Below are positions 35,011 to 45,709 of a stretch of DNA of 64,000 nucleotides, in pieces; within the stretch, counting starts at the first letter, position 1, and the number at the start of each line of letters is the position of its first letter. This DNA comes from Lumbricus terrestris (Eukaryota > Annelida > Clitellata > Crassiclitellata > Lumbricidae), in assembly GCA_949752735.1 (NCBI GenBank), contig OX457047.1, forward strand, positions 15,548,922 through 15,612,921, in the 5' to 3' direction. The translations under genes and the position numbers were made by a program. The notes beneath the pieces are model-generated. The model ran no database searches, was not told where the DNA came from, and saw only the letters and a program-made list of their open reading frames with translations.

Positions 35011-35448
35011 ACAGGATAAGAGTAATAACAGTAATAAGAAAAAGCAGTAATTGTACATTTCGGCGGCACAACCAATAGAACTTTATTAACAGTCAAATGA
35101 AATTCACAGCCAGACGATGAACGATAATTATGTTGTCGATGTCGCTCGGTCAGCTTCTAATAACGGAAACCAAATAATAAACTTAGGCCTAATAATAATT
35201 ATTATATTGAAAAAGGTAGCAAACACAACAATTGGCAGTGATTTGCAGACCATCGATCGTTCGTTGACCCTACAATAACAAGATTATTATGTATAGAAAG
35301 CAAAATAAAAACATCAAATTGCATTTTAAATATAGACCCTATGCGTCTATGTAGGCCTATATATGATTGCAATTGCAAAAATAAAACCTGTAAAAGCGAC
35401 AAAAAGGCGAAAAACGAAAAATAATTCAACTTTCTTACATCTTGTACA
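35011..35448. other. Non-coding DNA, nothing recognised
   Basis: AT-rich. One minus frame (35202-35429) has no motif. Confidence 0.5.
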
Positions 35449-35529
35449 ACAGTTTAAAATCAAAACGTTGTTTACGCAATTTGATCTTAAGCATCAAATT
35501 GCGTAAACAACGTTTTGATTTTAAACTGT
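35449..35529. repeat. Perfect palindrome, 37-bp arms, 7-nt loop
   Basis: Arms 35449-35485 and 35493-35529 are exact inverse complements (begin ACAGTTTAAAATCAAAACG). The loop is CTTAAGC. No mobile-element duplication flanks it. Confidence 0.93.
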
Positions 35530-35660
35530 GCAATCAAATAAGACAAGTTTATTAGTAAACACTAAGTAAAACTGTCAGATACTATTAGATGTTGATCTGA
35601 ATTATCGGGATTCTTGAAAGTACAGAGATATGTAGCCTTAAAAATATCAGACAATAATAA

Positions 35661-36918
35661 TGTAGCGGAACTAGGTTTGGGCAATTAACACCAGGGACCG
35701 AACCCCAAACCCTAGTCCTGTCGGAGTCGTCCGTCTGTGCAGTCCGGCGTCAACTGAAGATTGACGACTAGCCCGTCAGGCTTGAAACTCATTTATTCAC
35801 GACGTCAAAGAAGAAGAAAACTCGTACTGCAATTCGTTCGACTTCTATAGCGCCAGAAATGTTCGGAGCAATGTTCGGAGCAATGTTCGGAGCACTACCG
35901 TCTCAAACCACTGCACTACTGTTCACCGCAATTGTCACTGTAGGACACCGAGTCGTCTTCCTGTAGATCACCGCTGCCTCGCCAGCGCACGCAGAGAATC
36001 TGGGTAGCGGGTCGGGTTTCGAACCCGATCGTCGTCAGATGCGGAAGGTCGCCAAACCTTCCGTCCTCACCAGTCGGCAGCGTCAGCAGGTCCGGAGTCG
36101 AATCAGCGGTCGTTGGCGTGTAGTTCACCGCTGCCTCGCCAGCGCACGCAGAGAGTCCGTGAAGCGGGTCGGGTTTCGAACCCGATTCAGTGTCGTCTGC
36201 GTCGGAAGCTGAACCACTGCGCTCACCCGGTCGGAAGCGTTGGCAGATCCGGCGTTGAATCCTGCCCGTCGTGGCACAGCGACGATCACCGATCCTTCGG
36301 TCGTCCGTAGGCGTCGGGTTGCAGAAGAGCACGACCGCGGGTCAAGAATCGAACCCGAGTCGACAGTGTTGCACCGCAAAGGCCTCCAAGCCTTTCGTCG
36401 TCGGCAGGCGCTGAATTTCGGCAGCGTCGTCAAATCGTCGTCCTGCTCTCCAAAGCGTTTCTCCTCAGACGATCTCCTGCTGACTGCACCGCGATTCGAT
36501 CCCGCAACGCTCGACCGACTCGTCTTTCCAATGTGTCACGGCGATTCACTGACTGTTTCTTCCGATCACTGTGTTCCTCGAAGACTGTGTTCATTGACGT
36601 GGCTGCTCGATCGATGACTCCATCGCTGACTGCCGTGCCTGCGCACGCACTCGTACTTATGCGTCACGAGGCCACGCCCCTTTCAGGTAGAAATAGGCTA
36701 GGTAGAAATGGGCTATGTAGAAATGGGCTAGGTAGAAATAGGCTAGGTAGAACTGGGCTATGTAGAAATGGGCTAGGTAGAAATAGGCTAGGTAGAAACG
36801 GGCTATGTAGAAATGGGCTAGGTAGAAATGGGCTATGCCTATTGCAGGCAGACACAGATACCCAGACGGACACGGGGACGGTCACTCAAATTAAACTCCA
36901 TGACCCTGATTTCCAACA
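35661..36918 (-). repeat. 3' LTR (element orientation)
   Basis: TG...CA bounded. It contains three copies of GTTCGGAGCAAT-type 12-mers (35861-35894), tRNA-like modules (35960-36520) and an array of the 15-mer AGGTAGAAATGGGCT or ATGTAGAAATGGGCT (36688-36836, about 10 copies). Confidence 0.95.
35963..36500 (-). repeat. Repeated tRNA-like (Pol III B-box) modules in the LTR
   Basis: On the minus strand GGGTTCGAAACCCGA occurs at about 36014-36032 and 36167-36185, and GGGTTCGATTCTTGACCCG at about 36338-36357. All resemble a tRNA T-arm with a B-box. An approximately 65-bp block (CACCGCTGCCTCGCCAGCGC to TTTCGAACCCGAT) is duplicated with a 157-bp offset. An A-box-like GCGCAGTGGTTCAG (minus) lies upstream of the second. 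The same modules are in the other LTR. Confidence 0.7.
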
Positions 36919-36931
36919 CGCTTCCCCCACA
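36919..36931 (-). other. Candidate polypurine tract
   Basis: On the minus strand TGTGGGGGAAGCG abuts the 3' LTR. That is where the plus-strand primer of an LTR element is expected. Confidence 0.55.
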
Positions 36932-37154
36932 AGCAATCCAAGGTCCCACTTGGAGTAAGTAATTAAACATTCCCCAAAACGTAATCAGTGGCCAACGTCT
37001 ACAAAAATTTACCACATTACTTCTGTCTACACAAAATCGAAATAATACAGTTTCTCATTATTTGATGAATTCGGTACATTTGGTTTTTCAGCGAAATCCT
37101 TCGCAGCGATTCATTATGAAAACATCAAATTACAACATTGCAAAACCCTTATCG

Positions 37155-37300
37155 GGTGCGATGTGCTTGTTCGCACAACCCCCATTTCTCTTTTTCCTTC
37201 ACTTCCCGGGTGCGATGTGCTTGTTACGCACACCCCCCGTTTCGTTCGACTCTTTTCTTACGGGTGCGAAGTGCCATCTCGGTCACAACCCCCTTTTCGT
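37155..37300. repeat. Three diverged copies of a 60-bp block in the element interior
   Basis: CGGGTGCGATGTGCTTGTT...CACAACCCCC recurs about every 55-65 bases between gag-pol and the 3' LTR. Poly-T follows (37317-37341). Confidence 0.7.
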
Positions 37301-37502
37301 TTTTCTCGCCTGTTTTTCTTTTTTTTTTTTTTCTTTTTTTTTCAGGCTTATTTCTCTATTTTTTTTTTAAACGGCATATGCAATTAATTACGTGCAGGTT
37401 ACAGAAAAACAAAAGCCACACACGGCTTTACAATCAATTCAAAAAATAAAAACACGGGCCAGGCACGACCCAATAATAATTAAATTAACTTTCTTTCGTC
37501 GT

Positions 37503-40055
37503 TCACTGGAATCGAACAGGACGGCCAACGTTGCGTCGTGGTCGGCCTGTAGACGTCGCCACTCCGTCTTCCAAGTTCAGTCGACCCAAATCCGACCAAT
37601 ACCCTCCAGGGTCGAAAGACAAAAGCCCACAGTCCAAAATCCACCTGCGGCTCGCGAGACTAGACTCACTCGCACGACCAAGACTCATGCTTCCCGGAGC
37701 ATAACCACAATACAATTCAATTGTGCTGCAACACACAGCGTAAGACGAGACTCTCCGACAGGCATCAGTTTCGGAAAAAGGACTGAAATCCTTCCGGGTC
37801 GGACCAGAGCAAAACCGCAAAGACAAATTATTCTCCACATTTGCAGAACATTTACTTATCGCCGGTTCCACAACTCCAGTCACCAACATTTGTTCCAGTT
37901 GCGCATCAATGGTAGCCTGATAGGGAAGCGGTTGCCTCCTCAACGGTTGTCTCACCGGATGAGAGTCCCCGGTATCAATCCTATGCTGAGTAATCATGGT
38001 CCTTCCCAAGTCATGGTCAGTGGTCGAGAAAATGCATTCATACTCGACCAGCAAATTCCTCAGACGTTCTTTCACCTCTGCTGAAACATCCTCAGAGACA
38101 TCTTCCATCAATTTCCCCACTAAAGGTGTCTCTGGACGCGTCTGTCTATCACTGCCTTCCCTTACTTCAACATTTACGGGGTGCAAATCACCCAACATCA
38201 AATCAGCATTCAACATAGCAGGCTGTTCATTTAAATTCACCACACGAATGTACATTTTATCATCATTATCATTCAGCACAACTCTAGCTACATGCAGTCC
38301 AGGTTGAATTTCTTTTGATTCAGTCATCCATGCTTCAGCTGTGGTCGTCAAATCACGATATTGCGTTTTACAAGGAATATCGCACTGCGATCGAGGAAGA
38401 ACAGTTGTCTCCTCTGCAACAATAACCCTGCGACACCAAAGCGAACCATTTCCCTTAACCAAAGGAATGCGGCGTCTACCCACAAAGAGCGCACCCTGAC
38501 CAAAACCCAGTCGACAGCGGTGTTGTCTCAACCAATCCATTCCCAGCATTGGTTCACCAATCTGGTCAGAGACGAGAAAATTAGTCTCAATAGAAAAGCC
38601 TCTAGAAATCCTAATTGGGACATCAACCTGACCCAAAACCCTTATCTGCGTCCCATTAGCGGCCAAGAGAATGCGAGTGCTAGGCTGGAGCAACAACCCA
38701 TCAACATCAGACGAGGGAACCAGGCTTACCTCCGACCCAGTGTCCACCAGGCATGTTCTTTGCTGTCCGTTGATCACACCATGGATGTAGATCGCGTTGT
38801 TCGTCACGCCCGTTGCTCTGTCTCTCGTTGTATGGTTGGTGACGGTCTCTTCGTTTCGCTCGGTCGTCGGCTGACCCGAGTCGCGTTCGTCGTCGTTCCG
38901 ACGGTTGGGGAACGGTCGACGTTGTCGGCACTGGCGTGCGTAGTGCCCTGGGGACCCGCATTTGAAGCAGGTCGACCCACGTCCCAGACTTCCTGATGCG
39001 TTACCTTGAGACGGAATGGTCGGCGGAACCATCGGCGCGGAGTTGTAGTTCGTCCTGTTCGAGCTTCGGAGCTCCTCCAGCTGTCGGCAGATTCTTTCTT
39101 CCATGTCCTGCTGCCACTTGCGCTGGGCAGTGAAGAAGTCGTCCAGCTGAGACTGAAGCTGTCCTCCGGCGTCGGCCTCCTGAGTTCCTCTTACTCGATT
39201 CGCAGGTCTGCGACGATCCTCCAGGTCTGCAGTCTGTTGATACGCCGACAAGCGTAGAGCTGTTCGGTACGCCTCGTCGATCGTCTTCGGTTCCCGTTCT
39301 CTCACCTTTAGAGACAGCTCCCGGTCACGGATGGCTTCCAGGAAGGCGTCCTTCGCAACGATCTCGGTCGTCTCGTTCGACGGAACCGGGTAGGCGAGAA
39401 CGACAAGTCTCCGGATGTCGTGCAGCAAATCTCCCAGACTTTCATCCGCCCTCTGTCGACGATAGTAGAGTTGCGCACGAAAAGTCTCAGCTTGACCTTC
39501 CGCGCCGTATCGTTGACGGAGTCTCTCGACCAGCTGTTCATACGTCACCTCCGTTCGCGCTCCAAAATCCCACAACAGCTGCGTTGCTGCCTTTTCCAAG
39601 GAAACACGGAGGAAGTCGACTTTGTCGATTGCCGTCCATCTGTTGTGGCGTGCACATACGTCGAATTGTGCCAAGAACGATTCGAGTGACCCAGTTCCAT
39701 CGAACTTGGTTGGTTTCATGGTCATCTTCCGTTCACCGACCAAGCAACTGGCGTTGTCCAAGACTTTCGTCTCCAAAGCGCTTACCCTGTCCAAGACTTT
39801 CGATTCCACGGCGGTCGAGTCTCTCTCAGAAATCAGCAGACTTCTGCGATCCTTCTTCGGTACGTCGTCGAAGTCGATTCTCTCCAGAAAGCGGCTGGAC
39901 TCGACCTCGTAGTCGACCAAGAGGTCCGTCCTTCGTCCGGCTGCTGGCGTCGAAGTCGTCGGGCGGTCAACAGCGTTTCCGTCCATCTCTGCAGTGTTCC
40001 ACATCATTGCTGAATTTCGCTCCACTGGCTGAGTCCGAATTTCCAAGAAGTCCAA
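37503..40055 (-). pseudogene. Gypsy gag-protease with truncated reverse transcriptase
   Basis: One 850-codon frame. Residues 110-280 are a Ty3/Gypsy gag capsid region (KFDGTGSLESFLAQFDVCAR, LRQRYG, AYRTALRLSAYQ). Residues 363-376 form a CCHC zinc knuckle (C363, C366, H371, C376) that binds genomic RNA. An aspartic protease follows: DTGSEVSLVP with D438, and LGMDWL near 504. Residues 690-733 are the start of reverse transcriptase (HRIDTGDSHPVRQPLRRQPL, MLVTGVVEPAIS). After about residue 735 the homology stops, and the frame runs through a deletion junction to a pol-like C-terminus (RPRRNVGRPVRFQ). The YxDD active site, RNase H and integrase are gone. The frame opens with TTG, and the first ATG is residue 17 (40007). 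Gag and protease appear intact. Confidence 0.9.
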
Positions 40056-40106
40056 CGAGTTCTTCTTTCACCAGTTTGTAACGAGACGTCCGACGAAATT
40101 CAATCA

Positions 40107-40123
40107 CCCCACTTCTGGTACCA
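40107..40123 (-). other. Primer-binding site
   Basis: On the minus strand TGGTACCAGAAGTGGGG lies 3 bases inside the 5' LTR. TGG followed by this sequence is complementary to a tRNA 3' end of the ...CCCACTTCTGGTACCA form, probably a leucine tRNA. Its orientation fixes the transcription direction. Confidence 0.75.
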
Positions 40124-40126
40124 GTT

Positions 40127-41384
40127 TGTAGCGGAACTAGGTTTGGGCAATTAACACCAGGGACCGAACCCCAAACCCTAGTCCTGTCGGAGTCGTCCGT
40201 CTGTGCAGTCCGGCGTCAACTGAAGATTGACGACTAGCCCGTCAGGCTTGAAACTCATTTATTCACGACGTCAAAGAAGAAGAAAACTCGTACTGCAATT
40301 CGTTCGACTTCTATAGCGCCAGAAATGTTCGGAGCAATGTTCGGAGCAATGTTCGGAGCACTACCGTCTCAAACCACTGCACTACTGTTCACCGCAATTG
40401 TCACTGTAGGACACCGAGTCGTCTTCCTGTAGATCACCGCTGCCTCGCCAGCGCACGCAGAGAATCTGGGTAGCGGGTCGGGTTTCGAACCCGATCGTCG
40501 TCAGATGCGGAAGGTCGCCAAACCTTCCGTCCTCACCAGTCGGCAGCGTCAGCAGGTCCGGAGTCGAATCAGCGGTCGTTGGCGTGTAGTTCACCGCTGC
40601 CTCGCCAGCGCACGCAGAGAGTCCGTGAAGCGGGTCGGGTTTCGAACCCGATTCAGTGTCGTCTGCGTCGGAAGCTGAACCACTGCGCTCACCCGGTCGG
40701 AAGCGTTGGCAGATCCGGCGTTGAATCCTGCCCGTCGTGGCACAGCGACGATCACCGATCCTTCGGTCGTCCGTAGGCGTCGGGTTGCAGAAGAGCACGA
40801 CCGCGGGTCAAGAATCGAACCCGAGTCGACAGTGTTGCACCGCAAAGGCCTCCAAGCCTTTCGTCGTCGGCAGGCGCTGAATTTCGGCAGCGTCGTCAAA
40901 TCGTCGTCCTGCTCTCCAAAGCGTTTCTCCTCAGACGATCTCCTGCTGACTGCACCGCGATTCGATCCCGCAACGCTCGACCGACTCGTCTTTCCACTGT
41001 GTCACGGCGATTCACTGACTGTTTCTTCCGATCACTGTGTTCCTCGAAGACTGTGTTCATTGACGTGGCTGCTCGATCGATGACTCCATCGCTGACTGCC
41101 GTGCCTGCGCCCGCACTCGTACTTATGCGTCACGAGGCCACGCCCCTTTCAGGTAGAAATAGGCTAGGTAGAAATGGGCTATGTAGAAATGGGCTAGGTA
41201 GAAATAGGCTAGGTAGAACTGGGCTATGTAGAAATGGGCTAGGTAGAAATAGGCTAGGTAGAAACGGGCTATGTAGAAATGGGCTAGGTAGAAATGGGCT
41301 ATGCCTATTGCAGGCAGACACAGATACCCAGACGGACACGGGGACGGTCACTCAAATTAAACTCCATGACCCTGATTTCCAACA
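40127..41384 (-). repeat. 5' LTR (element orientation)
   Basis: Same organisation as 35661-36918, offset 4466. It should contain the element's promoter. The 15-mer array is at 41154-41302. Confidence 0.95.
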
Positions 41385-41935
41385 ATAATAATAATATTAT
41401 AATTAACAATATTATTATTATTATTATTTTTAATATTATTTTCGCCGGCTGTCGAGGATCTCTGGAGATTTACGTGAAACAGGATATCTGGTCCAGAGTA
41501 TCTCAGTCACGATCCAACGCTTTAACGCAGTTGCCTACCAGGGCACCTTGTCTGGATTGTCCGGGGCCATGGTCCGGCCGCCCTAAGAAAACTTAACTTG
41601 ATTTGTGAAAACTACATCGAAAACTAAAACTTACATTCCGATTCTAACAACAACAGCAACAACAACAACAACAACAGCAAAAATAATAATAATATTAATA
41701 ATAATAATAAATAATATTAATAATAATATAAAAATTGACTCAAATCGACTCAAATTCACTTCCTACCTACAAAGTCGGCTCAGAACTCACTATTTTTCCA
41801 TGGCCTATTTAAGTATTTTGCTATATAATAATAAAATTTAAAAAAATAATATTTGCCTACTCCACATGGGAGCGTTGCGTGATGAGTTGATCAGACTCCA
41901 ATATCTGTCTAATCTCATTGTTCGTCATTTCCTTG
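41385..41935. other. AT-rich simple sequence and unique DNA
   Basis: AATAAT/ATTATT runs at 41385-41440 and 41680-41740, CAACAACAG at 41647-41680. No gene. Confidence 0.7.
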
Positions 41936-42699
41936 ACCTATAGCAGCGTTTCCCAAACTTTTTGGGCCACGGAACCCTTCGCGTCCCAATATTTTCTTGC
42001 GGAACCCCAATATCAACTAAACGAACTGAAGCATGCATAGCGCCTGTGAAGCATACTAATATATGGGCTACATAGGCCTGCCAAAACACTATTGTAGAAA
42101 ATTTACTTCTCTTATCTGAAAATTAAGTCGAACTGTTTTGAAAATCACGTCTCGTGTGGATCCCAATGCTGTGAATAGCGCACATGAAGTCTAGAACACG
42201 AACAGCCATTTTTTAAAATGCATTTTCTCTACTGTAATTGGCTTGACACTTGAAATCTGCAGGATTCTTATTGTCAGCTGTAGGCCTAGGCCTATCATTT
42301 AAACCAAGAAGAGCTGCCTATATATAGAACCCAAGCTTACGATACAGTCACTGAATTTTGGTAAATGTTAACACCAACTAATAAAGTTATTATTTGTCAC
42401 AACTGCGCAGTTCGATAATTTGACTTGGCGGTACTTTTTAAGCTGTCGCGTTTAGGCTTAATCATGCTCAGATTATCCTCGGTCGGGATAACGATGACAA
42501 AGATGGCTGAGTTCCTGCTCAGATTTACAGCTCTGACCTACGTACGTCTCAGCAGTGATCAATGTCTATAAATTGTAACTCGATTTCTAATGGGCAATGA
42601 GAACTCGAATAGCCACTCAATGGGCGAGGACATGGGCGCCCGCAGGATTTTTTGCAGGGGGGGTCAGTCACAACCAGGAGCGTTAAGATATAAAATGTA

Positions 42700-42808
42700 A
42701 AAAAAACTCGTAAATAGTAGCACGCTATATTGAGACAATGTAATTGTGTAAGCTGCTTACACAATTACATTGTCTCAATATAGCGTGCTACTATTTACGA
42801 GTTTTTTT
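42700..42808. repeat. Perfect palindrome, 54-bp arms, 1-nt loop
   Basis: Arms 42700-42753 and 42755-42808 are exact inverse complements. They start AAAAAAACTCGTAAATAG, and the centre is GTAAGC-T-GCTTAC. It lies about 70 bp inside the 2.7-kb element. Confidence 0.96.
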
Positions 42809-44820
42809 GCAATGAGACCAACAAAATCTGTCACCAATTTCCTACTTTTATGGCACATATTATTCATGTATAGCCTACATTCATAGTTAAAAAGCTATAG
42901 CACTAATAACTGACTAGCGGTACCGGAGACGTCATTTCTTTTTTCCAGGGCCAGAGAAAATTCAGGGGCAAAACTTGGCCAGCTTGTTGAAATATTTTCT
43001 ACATGTGCAAGACACTGTGGTTGAACGATCAAACATGTTTTCTTCTTGTTCTAATTTATTTCTTACTAAGTTTGATTCGTTATGAAATGATTTTAAACAC
43101 TGTTATTTAAAGTTTAAACTAGTATTTTAAATACTATCACAGAAATTTTTAGTTGTATTTATAATAAAAATAGAATGACTAGTCTGTGGACCCACTTATA
43201 GTTTAACTTCAAATTCTATTCTCAGTATTGTAGGCCTATACTATATATATTTTTTAAAATAATACTTACAATTGCTTTCATTTGTCATTTACAACAGCTA
43301 GTAGAGCAACATTGCATGTTGCGTGCACAAGGTCTGAAATAATTATTATTTGGTATTTAATATTTATGTGGGAAGTCCCTGGTCATGGTCCCTGACATGA
43401 CATATATTCATAACATAGCCTTAACAATATAAATACATATTTATATACAAGTATTTAATTTTATATATACATGATACACAGTCTGTCAAGCAACATTTGT
43501 GAATTTATATGCTACAAAATGGAACTTTTGTCAACCATCTGTACTGTCACTGTGTGCCTTCACTTCAATCAAAGACCCAAATGGAATTACATGTGTGAAG
43601 ACTCAATTTTAAATGGAACCATGCATATGCAACCTATCGTGGCCCTATGCAATTAAAATATTACCCGGTATATAATTATACTATAGGCTATTCACTCATA
43701 CGGGAAGCTGTTTAGTGGCCCTTCAAGAAGCCTGAACAGAGGTGCTCCCAGTCCACTAGCTGAGCCAAGGTCAAACAGAAGACCTGAGTTGGAAAAAGGT
43801 AGATAATGATGGGTGAGCCCATATAACAACCAGGAAGGAACAATGCTCAAAGAAAAGAAATTATTCATAGTACAGGACATGCATGTCGACAATTAAAGTA
43901 GCCGTGCAATCATTACATTAGATAACTGTGATTTCCAATTCAATAGACTCACATAATAGGCCTGGCCTACCGTGGATCCGTTGGGGTAATGGCAGAGTGG
44001 TGTGCGTTTGGAAGGCGACAAGACAGACCAGCTGACCACTGGCGTAGCATTCTGCAGTGCATTAATGGCAGTTCGAAAATTTTGTCTGTAAACTCAGTGT
44101 GTCGTTTCGGGTACTGCCGTGTTGTCGTCAAATTGTGCGGATCGTAACGGATAACATAATAATTATAAACTGAACTCCATGTCCTGGTCAGCTTATCTTT
44201 TTGATCAACCACTCTACAGTTCTGAGGCAACTGCAATCATAAGCCAGGGGTTACGATCCCTCATAAACAATCGGGCTCAATTCCTCTCCTTCCCCATCCC
44301 GGGTCGGCCCTCCACTCTCAGGGCGGCGTTTCCGCCTCCCTACCAAGATCAATCCATTCTAAGGACCTTGCCTCCCTACGTGAGTTTGGCTCGCTTCTGA
44401 CTGAACCCTCCCCACATGTTTCACTTGGCTCAAGTTGCGCCCGCCCTGTATAGGTATAGGAGCTCCGAGTCACTACTATATGCTAATGATCCGCTCTTCT
44501 GCGACCCAATTTTTATTGACCTTCCCCTCATCTGTCTCAGTCAGTCCTGTGTAGTGTGCATCTCATCTTTCGCCTCTCTGTCTTAAGAATCTCCTTCATA
44601 TCATGCTCGTCCGACATGTGCATCCTCATTCAGCACCTTATTCGACCTTATAGGTCGCCAACTCGCCGGTGCTGGGGGAACGAAGTGAGCTAATGCCTAT
44701 TCTCCACTCATTGTCAGACGGTGGTTGCGGTACCCATCGGCTGTAAAGGGTTCATAGGTTACGGGCTATAGACCTGTATATATATATTATTATATAAATA
44801 TAACTTTAAACTACTGACTT
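42809..44820. other. Interior of the nested element, no gene recognised
   Basis: Small frames (43471-43656 plus, 43967-44236 minus, 44179-44400 plus) have no transposase or other motif. The block 44270-44760 is GC-richer and may be decayed retroelement sequence. Confidence 0.5.
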
Positions 44821-44827
44821 GTGCATT

Positions 44828-45025
44828 TTATGTACGGTACATGTGAATATATACTGAGGGGTGGAAATAGCATGCAGAGGTCTTTGCCTGGTGGACAGTG
44901 CCTTTGCACTGAGTCCTTCCTGTGAAGTCTGCATATCGGGCAACGCATCTCCTCCACTCGTCCCTGCCCATCGCCAGCTCCCCGGTCTCTTCCCAAGATA
45001 TCTCCAAACACCCCATGCAAGTCAT
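44828..45025 (-). pseudogene. LINE C-terminal fragment
   Basis: The minus-strand frame reads MTCMGCLEISWEETGELAMG, then RDEWRRCVARYADFTGRTQ. A pattern of W-x-E, A-x-(D/G)RxEWRR near the stop is common at the C-terminus of non-LTR retrotransposon polyproteins (RTE/Jockey types). Only the last 60 codons remain. Overlapping frames in this block are shadows. Confidence 0.45.
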
Positions 45026-45396
45026 ATCTGGTTACAGTGTCAGACACCACATAAATTATGCGTCTGTGACCCTGTGTATCGTATATACGACAGGCTACAC
45101 CGCTACAGGATGTAGTTCAGAAACTGTGACCATGTTGTGGTCATTATTTGAACAACGCAAAGCGTATGCAAAGTAGATGAACTGTTTGAACAATTGGACA
45201 AATCCAGGGGTGGGTGGAAATGCATCCTTTCTTGTTTTACCACTGACGTTTTTCCAGAAAGTATCATTTTTTATATTTTGTCATGATTTCCAGGGGGGGT
45301 CACGCGACCCCCTTGACCTATGCTGCGGGCGCCCATGGGCGAGGACAAAACACAAAAGTCGATTGACTGTAGTTTCAAACTTTGAGTGCATTTTCA

Positions 45397-45600
45397 CAGG
45401 GCTGTTTTAAGGAATTTTTAGAACTGCACAACCGCTTCTTTCCCTTCCCATCCTCCATGGTAAATTACTTCCAATCGGATGACAATGACCTTTTTGCTAG
45501 TTTTAACTGCACAGAACTTGTGACAGAAGTGCTTTTACAACTGCATAAATCCATTTAGAACTGCACATTTTGTGTACAGCTGCATGTTAAAAAAGCCCTG
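45397..45600. mobile_element. hAT-type MITE, CAGGGCTG family, copy 2
   Basis: 204 bp, ends CAGGGCTGTTTTAA and TTAAAAAAGCCCTG, perfect CATTTTCA duplications (45389-45396 and 45601-45608). It is inserted in the outer hAT element and is similar to 28168-28360 throughout. Confidence 0.94.
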
Positions 45601-45709
45601 CATTTTCAATTTTTTTTAGATTATTTACAACTTCTCGCGGAACCCCTGCGATCGCCCCGCGGAACCCTTGGGTTCCGCGGAACCCACTTTGGGAAACGCT
45701 GACCTATAG

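Larger units (their letters stand above)
35661..41384 (-). mobile_element. Complete, pol-deleted Ty3/Gypsy LTR retrotransposon
   Basis: 5724 bp with two 1258-bp LTRs (35661-36918 and 40127-41384) beginning TGTAGCGG and ending CCAACA. The flanking sequence is AATAAT microsatellite, with ATAA on both sides as the likely target duplication. Only two differences between the LTRs were noticed (36531/40997 and 36645/41111), so insertion is very recent. Transcription would run on the minus strand from the right LTR. Between the LTRs are a primer-binding site, gag, protease and the beginning of reverse transcriptase. Most of RT, RNase H and integrase are missing, so it is non-autonomous. Confidence 0.95.
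42631..45337. mobile_element. Nested hAT-type element, 2.7 kb
   Basis: Ends CATGGGCGCCCGCAGGATTT and TGCTGCGGGCGCCCATG, perfect GGCGAGGA duplications (42623-42630 and 45338-45345). Terminal sequences are close to 62945-63243 but the element is about nine times longer. The interior holds a perfect palindrome, a LINE fragment and unrelated AT-rich DNA. No hAT transposase frame was found. Confidence 0.9.
41944..45701. mobile_element. hAT transposon, outer member of a three-element nest
   Basis: Ends CAGCGTTTCCCAAACTTT and CACTTTGGGAAACGCTG, with CGGAACCC hexamer-type repeats just inside both. Perfect ACCTATAG duplications lie at 41936-41943 and 45702-45709. Removing the inserted elements leaves about 850 bp of its own sequence without a transposase gene, so it is non-autonomous. 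Confidence 0.93.

Noticed and set aside
35916..36332. 138-codon frame duplicated at 40382-40798
   Set aside because: It lies in the LTRs and coincides with the tRNA-like modules. No protein family seen, so the duplication is explained by the LTRs.
37392..38996. Plus-strand frames of 200-230 codons
   Set aside because: Antisense shadows of the Gypsy gag-protease frame, with no motifs.
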